Assembly (NCBI RefSeq): GCF_022095675.1
Contig: NZ_JAHYSG010000078.1
Location: 1-59,262 of the forward strand
Source: Dactylosporangium sp. AC04546
Lineage (GTDB): Bacteria > Actinomycetota > Actinomycetes > Mycobacteriales > Micromonosporaceae
Direction of reading: 5' to 3'
DNA: 59,262 nt
Positions 8,633-17,708 of this stretch are shown here, piece by piece. Within the stretch, counting starts at the first letter, position 1. Every line of letters starts with the position of its first letter. The notes under the pieces are model-generated. The model saw only the letters and a program-made list of their open reading frames with translations, was not told where the DNA came from and made no database searches. Both the position numbers and the translations under genes were made by a program.

Positions 8633-9549
8633 GCAGATCGGGGAGTCAGGCGGCCGGGCAGCGCCGAGCGCTGGTGCGGCACCCGGGGCGCGGGGGAGCG
8701 GCGCAGCGCCGCGCGGAAGGCGCCGGGGGACTGGCCCGTCTCGCGGGCGAAGAAGCGGCCGAAGTTCGTCGGCTCGTCGAAGCCCAGCCGCCGCCCCACG
8801 TCGGCGACCGGGTCGTCGCCCGTGGCCAGCAGCCGCTTCGCCTCCAGCGCGATCCGCTCGTCGATGATCTGTTTCGCGCTGCGGCCGGTGACCGCCAGGC
8901 TGGCCCGGGTCAGCGTGCGGACCGAGCAGCGCAGGGCCTCCGCGTACTCCTCGACCCGCCGGTGCGTCACGTCCCGCTCCAGCTCCGAGCGCAGCAACCC
9001 GAGCAGCAGCGCCGCCGGACCGGCCGGTGGAGGGGGTGCCAGGGCCACGATTCTCATCAGCAGTACCGCCATCGAGTGCGCGAGCAGCGCCGCGCCCAGT
9101 TGCGTCCCGCCGTACCGCACCTGGTCGACGCCGACCTGGGCGATCTCGGCGACGATCGCCTCCTCGTCCTCGCCCGCCGGCTGCCAGCAGGTCGCCGTGA
9201 GCGGGTCGGCCACCAGCTCCCGCAGCCCGTCGATCTCCGGCAGCGCCGGCAGGATGCCGTGGGAGAACGCGAGCACCGTGGCGTCGAAGCCGGTCTGCCC
9301 GCCGAACTGGTGCACCTGGCCGGGCCGGCCCCACAGCAGCGTGCCGGGCCGGCACGCATACGTCACGAAGTCGAGCGCGTGCGTGCCCTGCCCGGCGGTG
9401 ACGAGCATGACCACGTGGTCCTCGGTGCGCTGCGGCATCCGGTCCACGGGGAGGTCGCTCAGCCGCGCGGTGGCGACCGGACCGGCGAGCGGCTGCGTCG
9501 CAGCGACCGCCGCGCCCGGGGGCTGGGTGCGCGGGCCCGAACTGACCAT
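8629..9549 (-). CDS. AraC-family transcriptional regulator
   Basis: The 306-residue protein from ATG 9549 has an N-terminal cupin-like sensing domain (about 30-120, with the GTLLWGRPGQVHQF type motif) and a C-terminal double helix-turn-helix at about 200-285 ending in LGFDEPTNFGRFFARETGQSPGAF, the AraC signature. It follows the hemerythrin gene by 40 bp on the same strand and may be cotranscribed with it. Effector and targets are unknown. Confidence 0.9.
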   Translation of the reverse strand: MVSSGPRTQPPGAAVAATQPLAGPVATARLSDLPVDRMPQRTEDHVVMLVTAGQGTHALDFVTYACRPGTLLWGRPGQVHQFGGQTGFDATVLAFSHGILPALPEIDGLRELVADPLTATCWQPAGEDEEAIVAEIAQVGVDQVRYGGTQLGAALLAHSMAVLLMRIVALAPPPPAGPAALLLGLLRSELERDVTHRRVEEYAEALRCSVRTLTRASLAVTGRSAKQIIDERIALEAKRLLATGDDPVADVGRRLGFDEPTNFGRFFARETGQSPGAFRAALRRSPAPRVPHQRSALPGRLTPRSA

Positions 9550-9589
9550 GACCAGCCCGACTGTACCGAAGTGGGGCCAGTCGGCAAGT

Positions 9590-10045
9590 TCACCGCCGCA
9601 GGCCGAGACCGGCGACCTGCAGCTCCCGCAGCCGGACCTCCTCGAAGGCCGCGCCCAGCTCGTCGAGGCGCTCGGCCGGGAGCGCCTCCTGCAGCGCCGG
9701 CAGTATCTCGCTCTCCTCCTTCTCGACGTGGCGCCGGACGGCCTCGATGAAGTCCTCCAGCCGGTCCTCGAAGTCGGGGCCCTCGGGCGACATCCGCTGC
9801 AGGTCGTGCAGCATCCGCTCGGCCTGGTGATGCTCGTCGGCGCCTTGGTGGGCCTCTTCCTGCTCGCCGATCTCGGCGAGCACGGGGTACACCTTCTCCT
9901 CCTCGGCGTGGCTGTGCGCGGTGAGCCGGGCCGCACACTCGTCGAGCAGCTGCTGGCGGTCGCCGTGGCCGGAGCGCAGCTTGTCGAAGAGCCGCTCCAT
10001 GACCCGGTGGTCGTTCACGATCAGCGTGACGGCGTCGGTTGCCAT
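9590..10045 (-). CDS. Hemerythrin HHE-domain protein
   Basis: The 151-residue protein starts at ATG 10045, just after a strong GGGAGGGG ribosome-binding site. It is a four-helix hemerythrin fold with the expected di-iron ligands: H13 (NDHRVMERLF), H44/H46/E50 (HSHAEEEKVYP), H72-H73 (EHHQAERML) and H106/E110 (RHVEKEESEILP). Such proteins bind O2 or NO, or act in iron and redox stress. The longer upstream reading frame has no ribosome-binding site and is not used. Confidence 0.92.
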   Translation of the reverse strand: MATDAVTLIVNDHRVMERLFDKLRSGHGDRQQLLDECAARLTAHSHAEEEKVYPVLAEIGEQEEAHQGADEHHQAERMLHDLQRMSPEGPDFEDRLEDFIEAVRRHVEKEESEILPALQEALPAERLDELGAAFEEVRLRELQVAGLGLRR

Positions 10046-10732
10046 AACCCCTCCCGAAAAGCGATGCCCTCCCCCTACGGTCGCGCGTACCCCGGTCCAA
10101 CTAGGGCCAAACGGGCGAATGAGACGGGCCAACCGCGCATCCGGGGGTTGCGGAAAGCGCTCTCTGCCCTCTGCCGCGCACCGGCTGTTGCGGATAGAAT
10201 CGATGGCTGTCGTCGCGAGTGCCGTCGCCGGAATCGCCGCTCCAGTGGGGCCGCGTGTGTCGGCGGCGCACCTGCGCCGGTGCGCTTTCGGTGGCCGCCT
10301 CCGCCCTGGTGAACGCCGGGGTGGCAGGGGTTGACGAAATCGTTGCGAACGCGTGGGCATTGTCGGCCGGACATATTGTCGATCGACAAACAATTACCCG
10401 GTGCATTGTCGACAGCGCATAGTGTAATTATTTCGAACACGTAACTTCTGCGTCACGCGGAAGTTTCGCGACGCGGCGAACAATCCCTCGATTCCCACCG
10501 GAACCAGCCGTTTGGGTCCGTACGTCTTCCGGAATCCGAGGCGAACGGATGAGTGAGAAAGAGGCGATCGTCGTTGGATGACGTACGTCGGTATTGACAC
10601 GGATGGGCCGACCTGTGATTGTGCTCATCGTCGATGCGCAGAGTGGGAAGTTTTGGGCGCCGATCGCGCCGCCTCCCGCTCGTCCTGCGCTCGACCTGCA
10701 TTGTCAACCTCGGATGCCTGCGGGGACTTTTC
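10046..10732. other. 687-bp non-coding region upstream of conservon 1
   Basis: No convincing gene on either strand. Part of it (about 10360-10470) is less GC-rich than its surroundings. It holds a cluster of ATTGTCG words (10359, 10375, 10405), a perfect 14-bp palindrome TTGTCGATCGACAA at 10376-10389, a TGTCGACA palindrome at 10407-10414, and a promoter-like pair at 10594-10622. It separates the hemerythrin gene and the conservon kinase gene and may hold regulatory sites for both. Confidence 0.6.
10594..10622 (+). promoter_or_regulatory. Putative promoter of conservon 1
   Basis: TTGACA at 10594-10599, then 17 bp, then GATTGT at 10617-10622. The -35 is a consensus match and the -10 is weak. 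It lies about 110 bp upstream of the chosen kinase start. Seen by eye only. Confidence 0.35.
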
Positions 10733-13534
10733 GTGACCCAAAGCCAGAGTGCGCTGCCCGTGCCCGCCCAACGGCAGGGCCGCGACCCTCGGCAGATCGA
10801 GCGCCGCCCCACCCGTCATAACCGCCAAGAGCAACCTTCAGGCGGTCAGGGACGTGGGCAGCGCGCGGGCCGCCGGATCATCGACCAGCTGCGTCTCATT
10901 GTCGCGGTGCCGCTCGTCGCCGTTGTGGTGTTCGCCGGCATCGCCCTCATCAGCACCGTCCAGCAGGTCAACCGCACGCGGAACCTGCAGAACCTCGCCG
11001 CGCTCGCCTCCGAGGCGGGCGGCCTCGCCCACGCGCTCCAGCGCGAGCGGGCCGCTGCGGTGAACGCGGTGCTGAGCAGTTCGGCACCGCAGCTCGACGC
11101 CTTCAACCAGCAGGTGATGCTGACCGACGACACCGCGCGCACCTACGCGGAGAAGCGCGGCTCGGTCGGCGGCAGCGACCTGCTCGGCCGCATCGACACC
11201 AGCCTCGCGGCGCTCGCCAAGGTCCGCGAGCAGGTGCGCAACAAGGACGCCAAGATCACCGTTTCGGGTCTGGCGTTCACCTACCGCATCCTGGTCGCCG
11301 ACCTGCTGACCTACCGCGAGTCGGTGGCCCGATCCGGCGCCCCGACCGACCTCGCCGACGAGATCCGCGCCGCCGCGGCGCTCTCCCGGGCCGCCGAGGC
11401 GCTCGGCCAGCAGCAGGTCGCGGTGCTCCGCGCTGTCAACGGGGTCTTGCTGACCCCGGCGCTCCAGGTGGAGATCACCGCGACGCGCACGAGCTTCGTC
11501 GAGGCGTCGGTCGCGTTCAACCAGCTCGCCCCGGGCGAGTGGCGGACCTGGTACGAGCAGGCCAGCACCGGTGAACAGGTCGTCGCCGCGCAGCGCTTCC
11601 AGGACCAGGTCGCCCGCACCGGGATCGGCCAGCAGATCAACGTCGACCCGGTGGGCTGGATCAACGCGATGTCCGGCTGGTCGGGCCTGCTCTACCAGGT
11701 GGAGCAGAAGGTCGACGACGCTGTCGTCGCCGCCGTCGAGGACCTGCGCGGCGACCAGATGACCCAGGCCGCGATCCAGATCGCCGCCGTGGCCGCCGTG
11801 CTGCTCATCGCGATCATCCTCACCGGTATGGTCGCGCGGCGCATCACACGGCGCCTGCGCTACCTGCACGACGCCGCCCGCACCGTCGCCTACGACCAGC
11901 TGCCGGCGGTCGTCTCCGAGCTGCGGGCCGCCGCGCCCGGCACGGTCGACCCGGACGAGGTCGCCGACCGGGCCTCGGCCACGCTGGCCGTGTCCGGCGC
12001 CGACGAGGTCGCCGACGTGGCCAGCGCCTTCCGCGCGGTCCACCGCGAGGCGGTCCGGATCGCCGGTGAGCAGGCCGTCATGCGGTCCAACGTCGCCGAG
12101 ATCTTCGTCCACCTGTCCCGCCGCGAGCAACGACTGGTCGACGCCGTGCTCGCCCAGGTCGACCGGGTCGAGCGGGACGAGACCGACCCCGACCGGCTGC
12201 AACAGCTGTACCAACTGGACCACCTCGCCACCCGCATGGCCCGGATCAACCTGAGCCTCCTGGTGCTGGGCGGCTCCGGCGCGGCCCGCATCCGGCGCGA
12301 GGACGCGCCGCTCGGCAAGGTCCTCCAGGCGGCCATCTCGCAGATCGAGCACTACGTCCGGGTCCGCTTCGGCAGCATCGACGACGACGTCGCCGTGGTC
12401 GCCGAGGCGGTCGACGAGATCGTGCACCTCCTGGCCGAGCTGCTGGACAACGCGACCGGCTACTCCCCGCCGGAGTCGGACGTCTGGGTCACCGCCCGGG
12501 CGCTCGGCGACCGGGTCATCATCCAGATCGTCGACTCCGGCGTCGGCCTGGCGCCGGCCCGCCGCGAGCAGCTCAACGACCTGCTGGCCGAGCCGCCCGC
12601 GATCGACATCGCCGCGGTCCGCGCCATGGGTCTCACCGTGGTCGGGCACATCGCCGCGCGGTACAACATCCTCGTCCAACTGCGTCCCGGCCAGCACACC
12701 GGCACGCTGGCCGAGGTGACGATCCCCAGCACCGTGTTCCGCCCGATCATGGCGTCGGAGCGGCAGCCGCAGCTGGCGCCGGTCGGCGCCCCGGGCGGGG
12801 GCGAGAGTGCGCAGCGCCCGGCGAACGACCTGTTCACGCCGCAGGCCCAGCAGCCGGCGGCCGCGTCGCCGGAGAACAGTCTCTTCTCGGTTCCCACGCA
12901 GGAGCTCCGCGCGGTACCGCACGCGCAGGCGATGGCCGCGCCGATGATGGCCCCGCCGTCGATGGCCCCACCGTCGATGGCCGCGCCGCCGCAGGCGTAC
13001 CAGACGCAGGAGTTCCCGCCGCAGGGGTACCAGCCGCCGGCCGCGATGCCGATGCCCGCGGCGGCGCCACCGCCGCCCGGTCCGGGCGCCTGGCCCCCGT
13101 TGCCGCCGCCCGACGTCCCGGCCGCGCTCGCCGCGGTCGCTGACGAGTCGATCGAGCTGCCCATCTTCAAGTCGGTCAACGGGTGGTTCCGGGTCGAGTC
13201 GTCGGCATCGGCGGCGGTCGCGGTGGAGATGACGGTGGCGACGACGGCGGCGGCGACGACGGTGGCCGAGCCGGTGAACTGGGAGACCAGTGCCGACACC
13301 GGCTGGCGGGCGGCCCAGCAGGCCGCCACCCCCCAGGTCAGCTCCACCACCTCGTCCGGCCTGCCGGTTCGTGCGGCGGGGCGGCACCTGGTGCCCGGCG
13401 CCGCCGAGCCGTCCGCGGCAGAGCGGGCGGCCGCCACCGGCAGTGGTGCGCCGCGTCGCGACCCCACCAAGGTCGCCGCCGCGATGTCTGCCTACGCCCG
13501 CGGTGTGGCCAACCGCCGTACCTCGGCGAACTGA
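10733..13534 (+). CDS. Conservon sensor histidine kinase-like protein (NIT/HAMP/HATPase), CvnA type
   Basis: About 933 residues from GTG 10733 (GGGG stretch 7-10 nt upstream; further in-frame starts exist upstream, so the start is uncertain). Order: basic N-terminus, TM helix (~55-75), a large extracytoplasmic nitrate/nitrite-sensing-like domain with the hallmark LAHALQRERAAA, a second TM (~345-365), HAMP, a helical dimerisation segment, then an ATPase domain with N-box LLAELLDNATGYSPP and G1 box VDSGVGL. A Pro/Met/Ala-rich tail of about 270 residues ends the protein. It is the first gene of a conservon, followed by roadblock and GTPase genes. CvnA proteins are thought to signal through the roadblock/GTPase partners. 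Stimulus unknown. Confidence 0.88.
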   Translation: MTQSQSALPVPAQRQGRDPRQIERRPTRHNRQEQPSGGQGRGQRAGRRIIDQLRLIVAVPLVAVVVFAGIALISTVQQVNRTRNLQNLAALASEAGGLAHALQRERAAAVNAVLSSSAPQLDAFNQQVMLTDDTARTYAEKRGSVGGSDLLGRIDTSLAALAKVREQVRNKDAKITVSGLAFTYRILVADLLTYRESVARSGAPTDLADEIRAAAALSRAAEALGQQQVAVLRAVNGVLLTPALQVEITATRTSFVEASVAFNQLAPGEWRTWYEQASTGEQVVAAQRFQDQVARTGIGQQINVDPVGWINAMSGWSGLLYQVEQKVDDAVVAAVEDLRGDQMTQAAIQIAAVAAVLLIAIILTGMVARRITRRLRYLHDAARTVAYDQLPAVVSELRAAAPGTVDPDEVADRASATLAVSGADEVADVASAFRAVHREAVRIAGEQAVMRSNVAEIFVHLSRREQRLVDAVLAQVDRVERDETDPDRLQQLYQLDHLATRMARINLSLLVLGGSGAARIRREDAPLGKVLQAAISQIEHYVRVRFGSIDDDVAVVAEAVDEIVHLLAELLDNATGYSPPESDVWVTARALGDRVIIQIVDSGVGLAPARREQLNDLLAEPPAIDIAAVRAMGLTVVGHIAARYNILVQLRPGQHTGTLAEVTIPSTVFRPIMASERQPQLAPVGAPGGGESAQRPANDLFTPQAQQPAAASPENSLFSVPTQELRAVPHAQAMAAPMMAPPSMAPPSMAAPPQAYQTQEFPPQGYQPPAAMPMPAAAPPPPGPGAWPPLPPPDVPAALAAVADESIELPIFKSVNGWFRVESSASAAVAVEMTVATTAAATTVAEPVNWETSADTGWRAAQQAATPQVSSTTSSGLPVRAAGRHLVPGAAEPSAAERAAATGSGAPRRDPTKVAAAMSAYARGVANRRTSAN

Positions 13535-13564
13535 ACCACGTGAGGAAACGAGAGGACCACTTCT

Positions 13565-13960
13565 GTGACCGACCCGAGGGATCTCGGTTGGCTGCTGGAC
13601 AGTTTTGCGAGCCGTACGCCTGACGTCGCCCACGCACTGGCGATCTCGACGGACGGTCTCGTGCTGGCCCATACGCGGGCGCTGCCCCGCGACCGGGCCG
13701 ACCAGCTCGCCGCCACCGGCAGCGGCCTTGTCGCGCTGCTCGCCGGCGCGGCCCGGTTCTTCGAGGCCGGCAGCGTGATCTCGAACGTGACGCAGCTCGA
13801 CGGCGGCTTCATGTTCTGCATGGCGTTCAGCGACGGCGCCTCGCTGCTCGTGCTCGCCTCGCCGAACGCCGACGTCGGCAAGGTCTCCTACGAGATGACC
13901 GACCTGGCGAACCGCATCGGTGACGCGCTGACTCCGGCTGTGCGGGGACCGTCGTTGTGA
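13565..13960 (+). CDS. Roadblock/LC7 domain protein, CvnB type
   Basis: The 131-residue protein from GTG 13565 follows the kinase by 30 bp with a GAGAGGA-like site upstream. Motifs of the bacterial roadblock family: LDSFASRTPDVAHALAISTDG, RADQLAATGSGL and GDALTPAVRG near the end. Roadblock proteins are MglB-like partners or GAPs for small Ras-like GTPases. The stop overlaps the GTPase start by GTGA, so the two are translationally coupled. No DUF742 (CvnC) gene lies between them, where conservons normally have one. Confidence 0.92.
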   Translation: MTDPRDLGWLLDSFASRTPDVAHALAISTDGLVLAHTRALPRDRADQLAATGSGLVALLAGAARFFEAGSVISNVTQLDGGFMFCMAFSDGASLLVLASPNADVGKVSYEMTDLANRIGDALTPAVRGPSL

Positions 13961-14535
13961 CCGAGCCAGGACGTCGCGGCCGTCCCACCGCGGTCAAGAT
14001 CATCATCGCGGGTGGGTTCGGCGCGGGCAAGACCACGCTCGTCGGCGCGATCTCCGAGATCCCGCCGGTCACGACCGAAGCGCTCATGACCACCGCCAGC
14101 ATGGCGCACGACGACGCGACACTCGTGCCCGACAAGGGCAGCACCACGGTCGCCATGGACTTCGGGCGTATCACGCTCTACCAGGACCTGGTGCTGTACC
14201 TCTTCGGTACCCCGGGCCAGAAGCGGTTCTGGTTCATGTGGGACGAGCTGTGCCGCGGCGCCATCGGCGCCGTGGTCATCGCCGACACCCGCCGGCTCGC
14301 GGACTGCTTCGGGGCCATCGACTTCTTCGAGAACCGGCGGCTGCCGTACGTCATCGCGGTGAACAACTTCGAAGGGTCGGCGCGCTACCACCTCGAGGAC
14401 ATCCGCGAGGCGCTGGCCATCCACCGCAGCGTGCCCATGCTCGACGCCGACGTGCGCTCGCGGGCGTCGGCGAAGGAGATCCTCGTGACCGTCACCGAAC
14501 ACGCGCTGACGCTGCGCACCGGTGTGCGCCGGTAG
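13957..14535 (+). CDS. Ras-like GTP-binding protein of conservon, CvnD type
   Basis: The 192-residue protein starts at GTG 13957 inside the roadblock stop (GTGA). P-loop GGFGAGKTTLV at about 19-29, switch region SEIPPVTTEALMT, and a G3-like FGTPGQKRFWFMW (TPGQ in place of DxxG, as is usual in CvnD). The G4 motif NKxD is replaced by VNNF, also usual in this family. The closest relatives are MglA-like GTPases. Together with the roadblock protein it would relay the output of the upstream kinase-like sensor. Confidence 0.92.
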   Translation: MTEPGRRGRPTAVKIIIAGGFGAGKTTLVGAISEIPPVTTEALMTTASMAHDDATLVPDKGSTTVAMDFGRITLYQDLVLYLFGTPGQKRFWFMWDELCRGAIGAVVIADTRRLADCFGAIDFFENRRLPYVIAVNNFEGSARYHLEDIREALAIHRSVPMLDADVRSRASAKEILVTVTEHALTLRTGVRR

Positions 14536-14540
14536 CGCGT

Positions 14541-14592
14541 CAGCCCAGCCCCTCCAGCTCAGCCCCCCAGCTCAGCCCCTCCGCTCAGCCCC
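14541..14592 (+). repeat. Imperfect ~14-bp tandem repeat in the liv leader
   Basis: Four imperfect units of the form CAGCTCAGCCCCTC (14541-14554, 14555-14567, 14568-14581, 14582-14592) lie between the GTPase stop and the livK ribosome-binding site. In RNA this would be a CU-rich, weakly structured leader. Function unknown. Confidence 0.6.
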
Positions 14593-14618
14593 GAAGAATG
14601 CACATCAAGAGGAGACCC

Positions 14619-15812
14619 ATGTCCCTGCACGGACGCTGGACCAGAGCCGTCAGCGCAATCCTGGCGACCGGCCTGCTGCTCGCCGCGGCCGGCTGCGCCA
14701 AAGACGAGGAGTCGGGGAGCGCCGGCGCGGCCTCGACCCTGAAGATCGGCTTCCTCGGTTCACTCAGTGGCACCTACCAGGCGGTCGGCACCGACCTGAA
14801 GAAGGGCTTCGAGCTCTACCTCAAGATGCACGACAACAAGCTCGGCGGCCACCCGATCGACCTGAAGGTCGCTGACGAGGGCGACGGCGCGGACACCGCG
14901 GTGCCCGCCGCCACGAAGCTCATCAAGGAAGAGAAGGTCCTCGCGCTGACGGGCATCGTCGGCGGTGGGTCGGTGGCCGGCGTCGCGCCGCTGCTCAACG
15001 AGGCGAAGGTGCCGCTCATCGGCTCCAACGGCCGCCCGGACCTCAAGGACGTCAGCCGGGTCTGGACCACGAGCTTCATGTCGACGGACCCCGGCCAGTC
15101 GATCGCGCAGTACATCAAGGACAAGATCGACGGCCCGGTCTTCGCGATCGGCCCGAACTACCAGGGTGGCTGGGACGAGGTCGGCGGCTTCACCACCGAG
15201 TTCGCCAAGATCGGCGGCAAGCTGGCCAACCCCGACGGCAAGACGCTGTGGACGCCGTTCCCGACGACCACCAACTTCCTGCCGTTCTTCTCGCAGGTCA
15301 AGGCGGCCAACGCGAAGGCCGTCTACACCTTCTACGCCGGCAAGGCCGCGATCGACTTCGTGAAGCAGTACAAGCAGTCCGACGCGAAGGACATCCCGCT
15401 GTACGGCGCGTTCCTCACCGAGGGCTCGGTCCTGCAGGCCGAGGGTGACTCCGCGACCGGCGTCTACACCGTCTGCAACTACTCGCCCGACCTCGACAAC
15501 GAGGAGAACCGCAAGTTCGTCGCCGCCTGGCAGCAGTCCTACCCGGACGCGACCCCGACCACGTACGCGATGGCGTCGTACGACGCGGCGGCCGTGCTCG
15601 ACCGGGCCATCGCGGCGGCCGGCGACAACGTCACCTCGGAGACGATCAACGAGCAGGTCGGCAAGCTGGGCCAGATCTCCAGCCCGCGCGGCCAGTGGCA
15701 GTTCGGCAAGAACCACGCGCCGATCCAGAAGTGGTACCTGCGTCAGGTCAAGAACGACGGCCGCGCCATCGCGAACGTGCTGGTGCAGGACCTCGCGACG
15801 GTCGGTGCCTAG
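14619..15812 (+). CDS. livK: Branched-chain amino acid/amide ABC transporter substrate-binding lipoprotein
   Basis: The 397-residue protein begins at ATG 14619, seven bases after an AGAGGAG ribosome-binding site. The signal peptide ends in a lipobox LLAAAGC with Cys at residue 26. The mature part is a Periplasmic_binding_6 (LivJ/K, ANL) fold: KIGFLGSLSGTYQAVGTDLKKG at the start, IVGGGSVAGVAPLLNEAKVPLIGSNG, and a C-terminal SPRGQWQFGKNHAPIQKWYLRQV stretch. Ligand may be a branched-chain amino acid, an amide or an aromatic compound; it cannot be decided from sequence. It is the first gene of the five-gene liv operon. Confidence 0.93.
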   Translation: MSLHGRWTRAVSAILATGLLLAAAGCAKDEESGSAGAASTLKIGFLGSLSGTYQAVGTDLKKGFELYLKMHDNKLGGHPIDLKVADEGDGADTAVPAATKLIKEEKVLALTGIVGGGSVAGVAPLLNEAKVPLIGSNGRPDLKDVSRVWTTSFMSTDPGQSIAQYIKDKIDGPVFAIGPNYQGGWDEVGGFTTEFAKIGGKLANPDGKTLWTPFPTTTNFLPFFSQVKAANAKAVYTFYAGKAAIDFVKQYKQSDAKDIPLYGAFLTEGSVLQAEGDSATGVYTVCNYSPDLDNEENRKFVAAWQQSYPDATPTTYAMASYDAAAVLDRAIAAAGDNVTSETINEQVGKLGQISSPRGQWQFGKNHAPIQKWYLRQVKNDGRAIANVLVQDLATVGA

Positions 15813-15817
15813 CTCAG

Positions 15818-16687
15818 TTGGACGCTTACCTGATCCCGGCGGTCGACGGCGTGGCGTACGGCTTGTTGCTGTTCGTCGTCGCCGCCGGGCTCACCCTGGC
15901 CTTCGGCGTGGGTGACGTGCTCAATCTCGCGCACGGGACGCTGTTCGTGTTCGGTGCGTACGCCGCCGCCAAGGTCAGTGACGGCAGCTGGCTCTCCCTC
16001 GCGCTCGCGGTGCTCGTCGGCACCGCGGCCGCGGGGGCCGGGGGCGCGCTGCTGTCCCTGATGCTCGCCCCGATCTCCGGCCGCGGCCACCTCGCGCAGG
16101 CGCTGCTCACGTTCGGCGTCGCGCTGGTGTTCAGCCGGCTGATCGTCCTGGTCTTCGGCCCCGACGACCTGCCCGTCGTCGTGCCGAAGTCGGTGGACCG
16201 TGCGGTCGACTTCGCCGGGCACAGCTACCCGGGGTACCGGCTGGCCTTCATCGGCGTCGCGGCGCTCATCGCGGTCGGCCTGTGGCTCGTCGTCACCCGG
16301 ACCCGCGCGGGCAGCTTCGTGCGCGCGACCGTCGACGACCGCGACATGGTCGCGACCCTGGGCGTCAACCCCGCCACGGTGCGCATCAGCGTCCTGGCCG
16401 CCGGCGGCGCGCTCGCCGGGCTGGCCGGCGCTCTCGGCGCCCCGATCATCGGCCCCGGCCCGCGCACCGCCGACCTGGTGCTGCTGCTGTCGCTCGTGGT
16501 CGTCGTCCTCGGCGGCATGGGCTCGATCGGCGGCGCGTTCCTGGCCGCGATCGCCGTCGGCGAGATCCACACCCTCGGCGCGGCGAAGGCCGACTTCCAG
16601 ATGTTCCAGCCGTTCGCGATGTTCGGCGCGATGGCGATCGTGCTGGCCCTCCGCGCGACCGGCCTCCTCTCCCGGCGGACAGCATGA
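15818..16687 (+). CDS. livH: ABC transporter permease, LivH type
   Basis: About 289 residues from TTG 15818, five bases after the livK stop. No strong ribosome-binding site is visible, so the start is tentative; longer frames overlap livK. About eight membrane helices, with the LivH/BPD_transp_2 signature FGVGDVLNLAHGTLFVFGAYAA near the N-terminus and RATVDDRDMVATLGVNPATVR and GGMGSIGGAFLAA later. It forms the membrane pore with LivM. The stop overlaps the livM start (ATGA at 16684). Confidence 0.9.
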   Translation: MDAYLIPAVDGVAYGLLLFVVAAGLTLAFGVGDVLNLAHGTLFVFGAYAAAKVSDGSWLSLALAVLVGTAAAGAGGALLSLMLAPISGRGHLAQALLTFGVALVFSRLIVLVFGPDDLPVVVPKSVDRAVDFAGHSYPGYRLAFIGVAALIAVGLWLVVTRTRAGSFVRATVDDRDMVATLGVNPATVRISVLAAGGALAGLAGALGAPIIGPGPRTADLVLLLSLVVVVLGGMGSIGGAFLAAIAVGEIHTLGAAKADFQMFQPFAMFGAMAIVLALRATGLLSRRTA

Positions 16688-17622
16688 ACGGCAAGCTTCT
16701 CCGAGTGCTCGGGATCGCGGCGGTGCCGGCGGTCCTGCTCCTGCTGGTGTCGTTCACGTGGACGCTCGCCGACTACGCGCAGGCGACGATCGCCAAGGTC
16801 CTCATCATCGGCCTGCTCGCGGTCTCCGTCGCCCTGCTCACCGGCACCGCCGGCCTGCCGACGCTCGGCCAGACCGCGCCGTACCTCGTCGGCGCCTACA
16901 CGGCGGCCAACCTGGTCGACTTCGACATGGACATCGCGGTCGTGCAACTGCTGGCCGCGGCCGGCGCCGGCGCGCTGTTCGCGCTGATCACCGCCCCGAT
17001 CGTGGTCTACGCCCGGGGCGTCGTGGTGCTCATGATCACGCTCGCGCTCGGCGAGCTGACGTACACCCTGGCCGGCCAGTGGAAGGCGATCACCGGCGGC
17101 ACCGACGGCAAGCTGGCGTTCGCCCGCCCGTACCCGGTGCCCGGCCTCGCCAAGCTCGACAGCGACGCCGACGTGTACCTCTACGTCCTGATCGTGGTGG
17201 CCGTCCTGGTCGGCGTCGTGCTGCTGGTGCTGCGCTCCCCGGCCGGCGCCCTGCTGCGCGCGACCCGCGACGACGACGCCCGGATGCGCGCCAGCGGCCA
17301 CCCCGTCGCCGGCTACCTCACCGCCGCCTACGTCGGCGCCGGCGCCCTGGCCGGCGCGGCCGGCTCGCTCGTCGTCACCGTCGACCAGTTCGTGTCGCCC
17401 GGCACCGGCGGGTTCGAGGTGTCGGCGCTGATCCTGCTGGCGGTCACCATCGGCGGCGCCACGTCGATGCTCGGCGCCGTGGTCGGCGCGGCCCTCGTCG
17501 TGCTGACCCGGGACTGGCTGGGCAGCTACTGGCCCGGCAACGCCCCGCTCCTGCTCGGGTTGCTGTTCATCCTGTGCGTGTACCTCCTGCCGCGCGGCCT
17601 GCTGGGAAGGCGGAACGCATGA
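16684..17622 (+). CDS. livM: ABC transporter permease, LivM type
   Basis: The 312-residue membrane protein starts at ATG 16684 in an ATGA overlap with livH. LivM features: LTGTAGLPTLGQTAPYLVGAYTAA, RATRDDDARMRASGHPVAGY and a GGATSMLGAVVGAALVV stretch near the C-terminus. Its stop TGA (17620-17622) overlaps the ATG of the first of four 86-bp repeat units instead of the livG start. Confidence 0.92.
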   Translation: MNGKLLRVLGIAAVPAVLLLLVSFTWTLADYAQATIAKVLIIGLLAVSVALLTGTAGLPTLGQTAPYLVGAYTAANLVDFDMDIAVVQLLAAAGAGALFALITAPIVVYARGVVVLMITLALGELTYTLAGQWKAITGGTDGKLAFARPYPVPGLAKLDSDADVYLYVLIVVAVLVGVVLLVLRSPAGALLRATRDDDARMRASGHPVAGYLTAAYVGAGALAGAAGSLVVTVDQFVSPGTGGFEVSALILLAVTIGGATSMLGAVVGAALVVLTRDWLGSYWPGNAPLLLGLLFILCVYLLPRGLLGRRNA

Positions 17623-17708
17623 GTGGTTCCGGAGCGAAGCGGAGGAGGCCACTCATCATGGGCTCAGATTGTGGCTCAGGCGTCCGGAGCGAAGCGGAGG
17701 GCGCATGA
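17619..17708 (+). CDS. Micro-ORF 1 of the coupled repeat chain (29 aa)
   Basis: Starts at ATG 17619 inside the livM stop and ends at TGA 17706-17708 inside the next ATG. Product begins MSGSGAKRRRPLIMG and ends RSEAEGA: short and basic at the N-terminus. Translation is plausible because the start sits in the same ATGA context as the other liv overlaps and a GGAAGGCGGA stretch precedes it. Three identical copies follow at 17705-17794, 17791-17880 and 17877-17966. Peptide function is doubtful; passing ribosomes to livG may be the real role. Confidence 0.45.
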   Translation: MSGSGAKRRRPLIMGSDCGSGVRSEAEGA

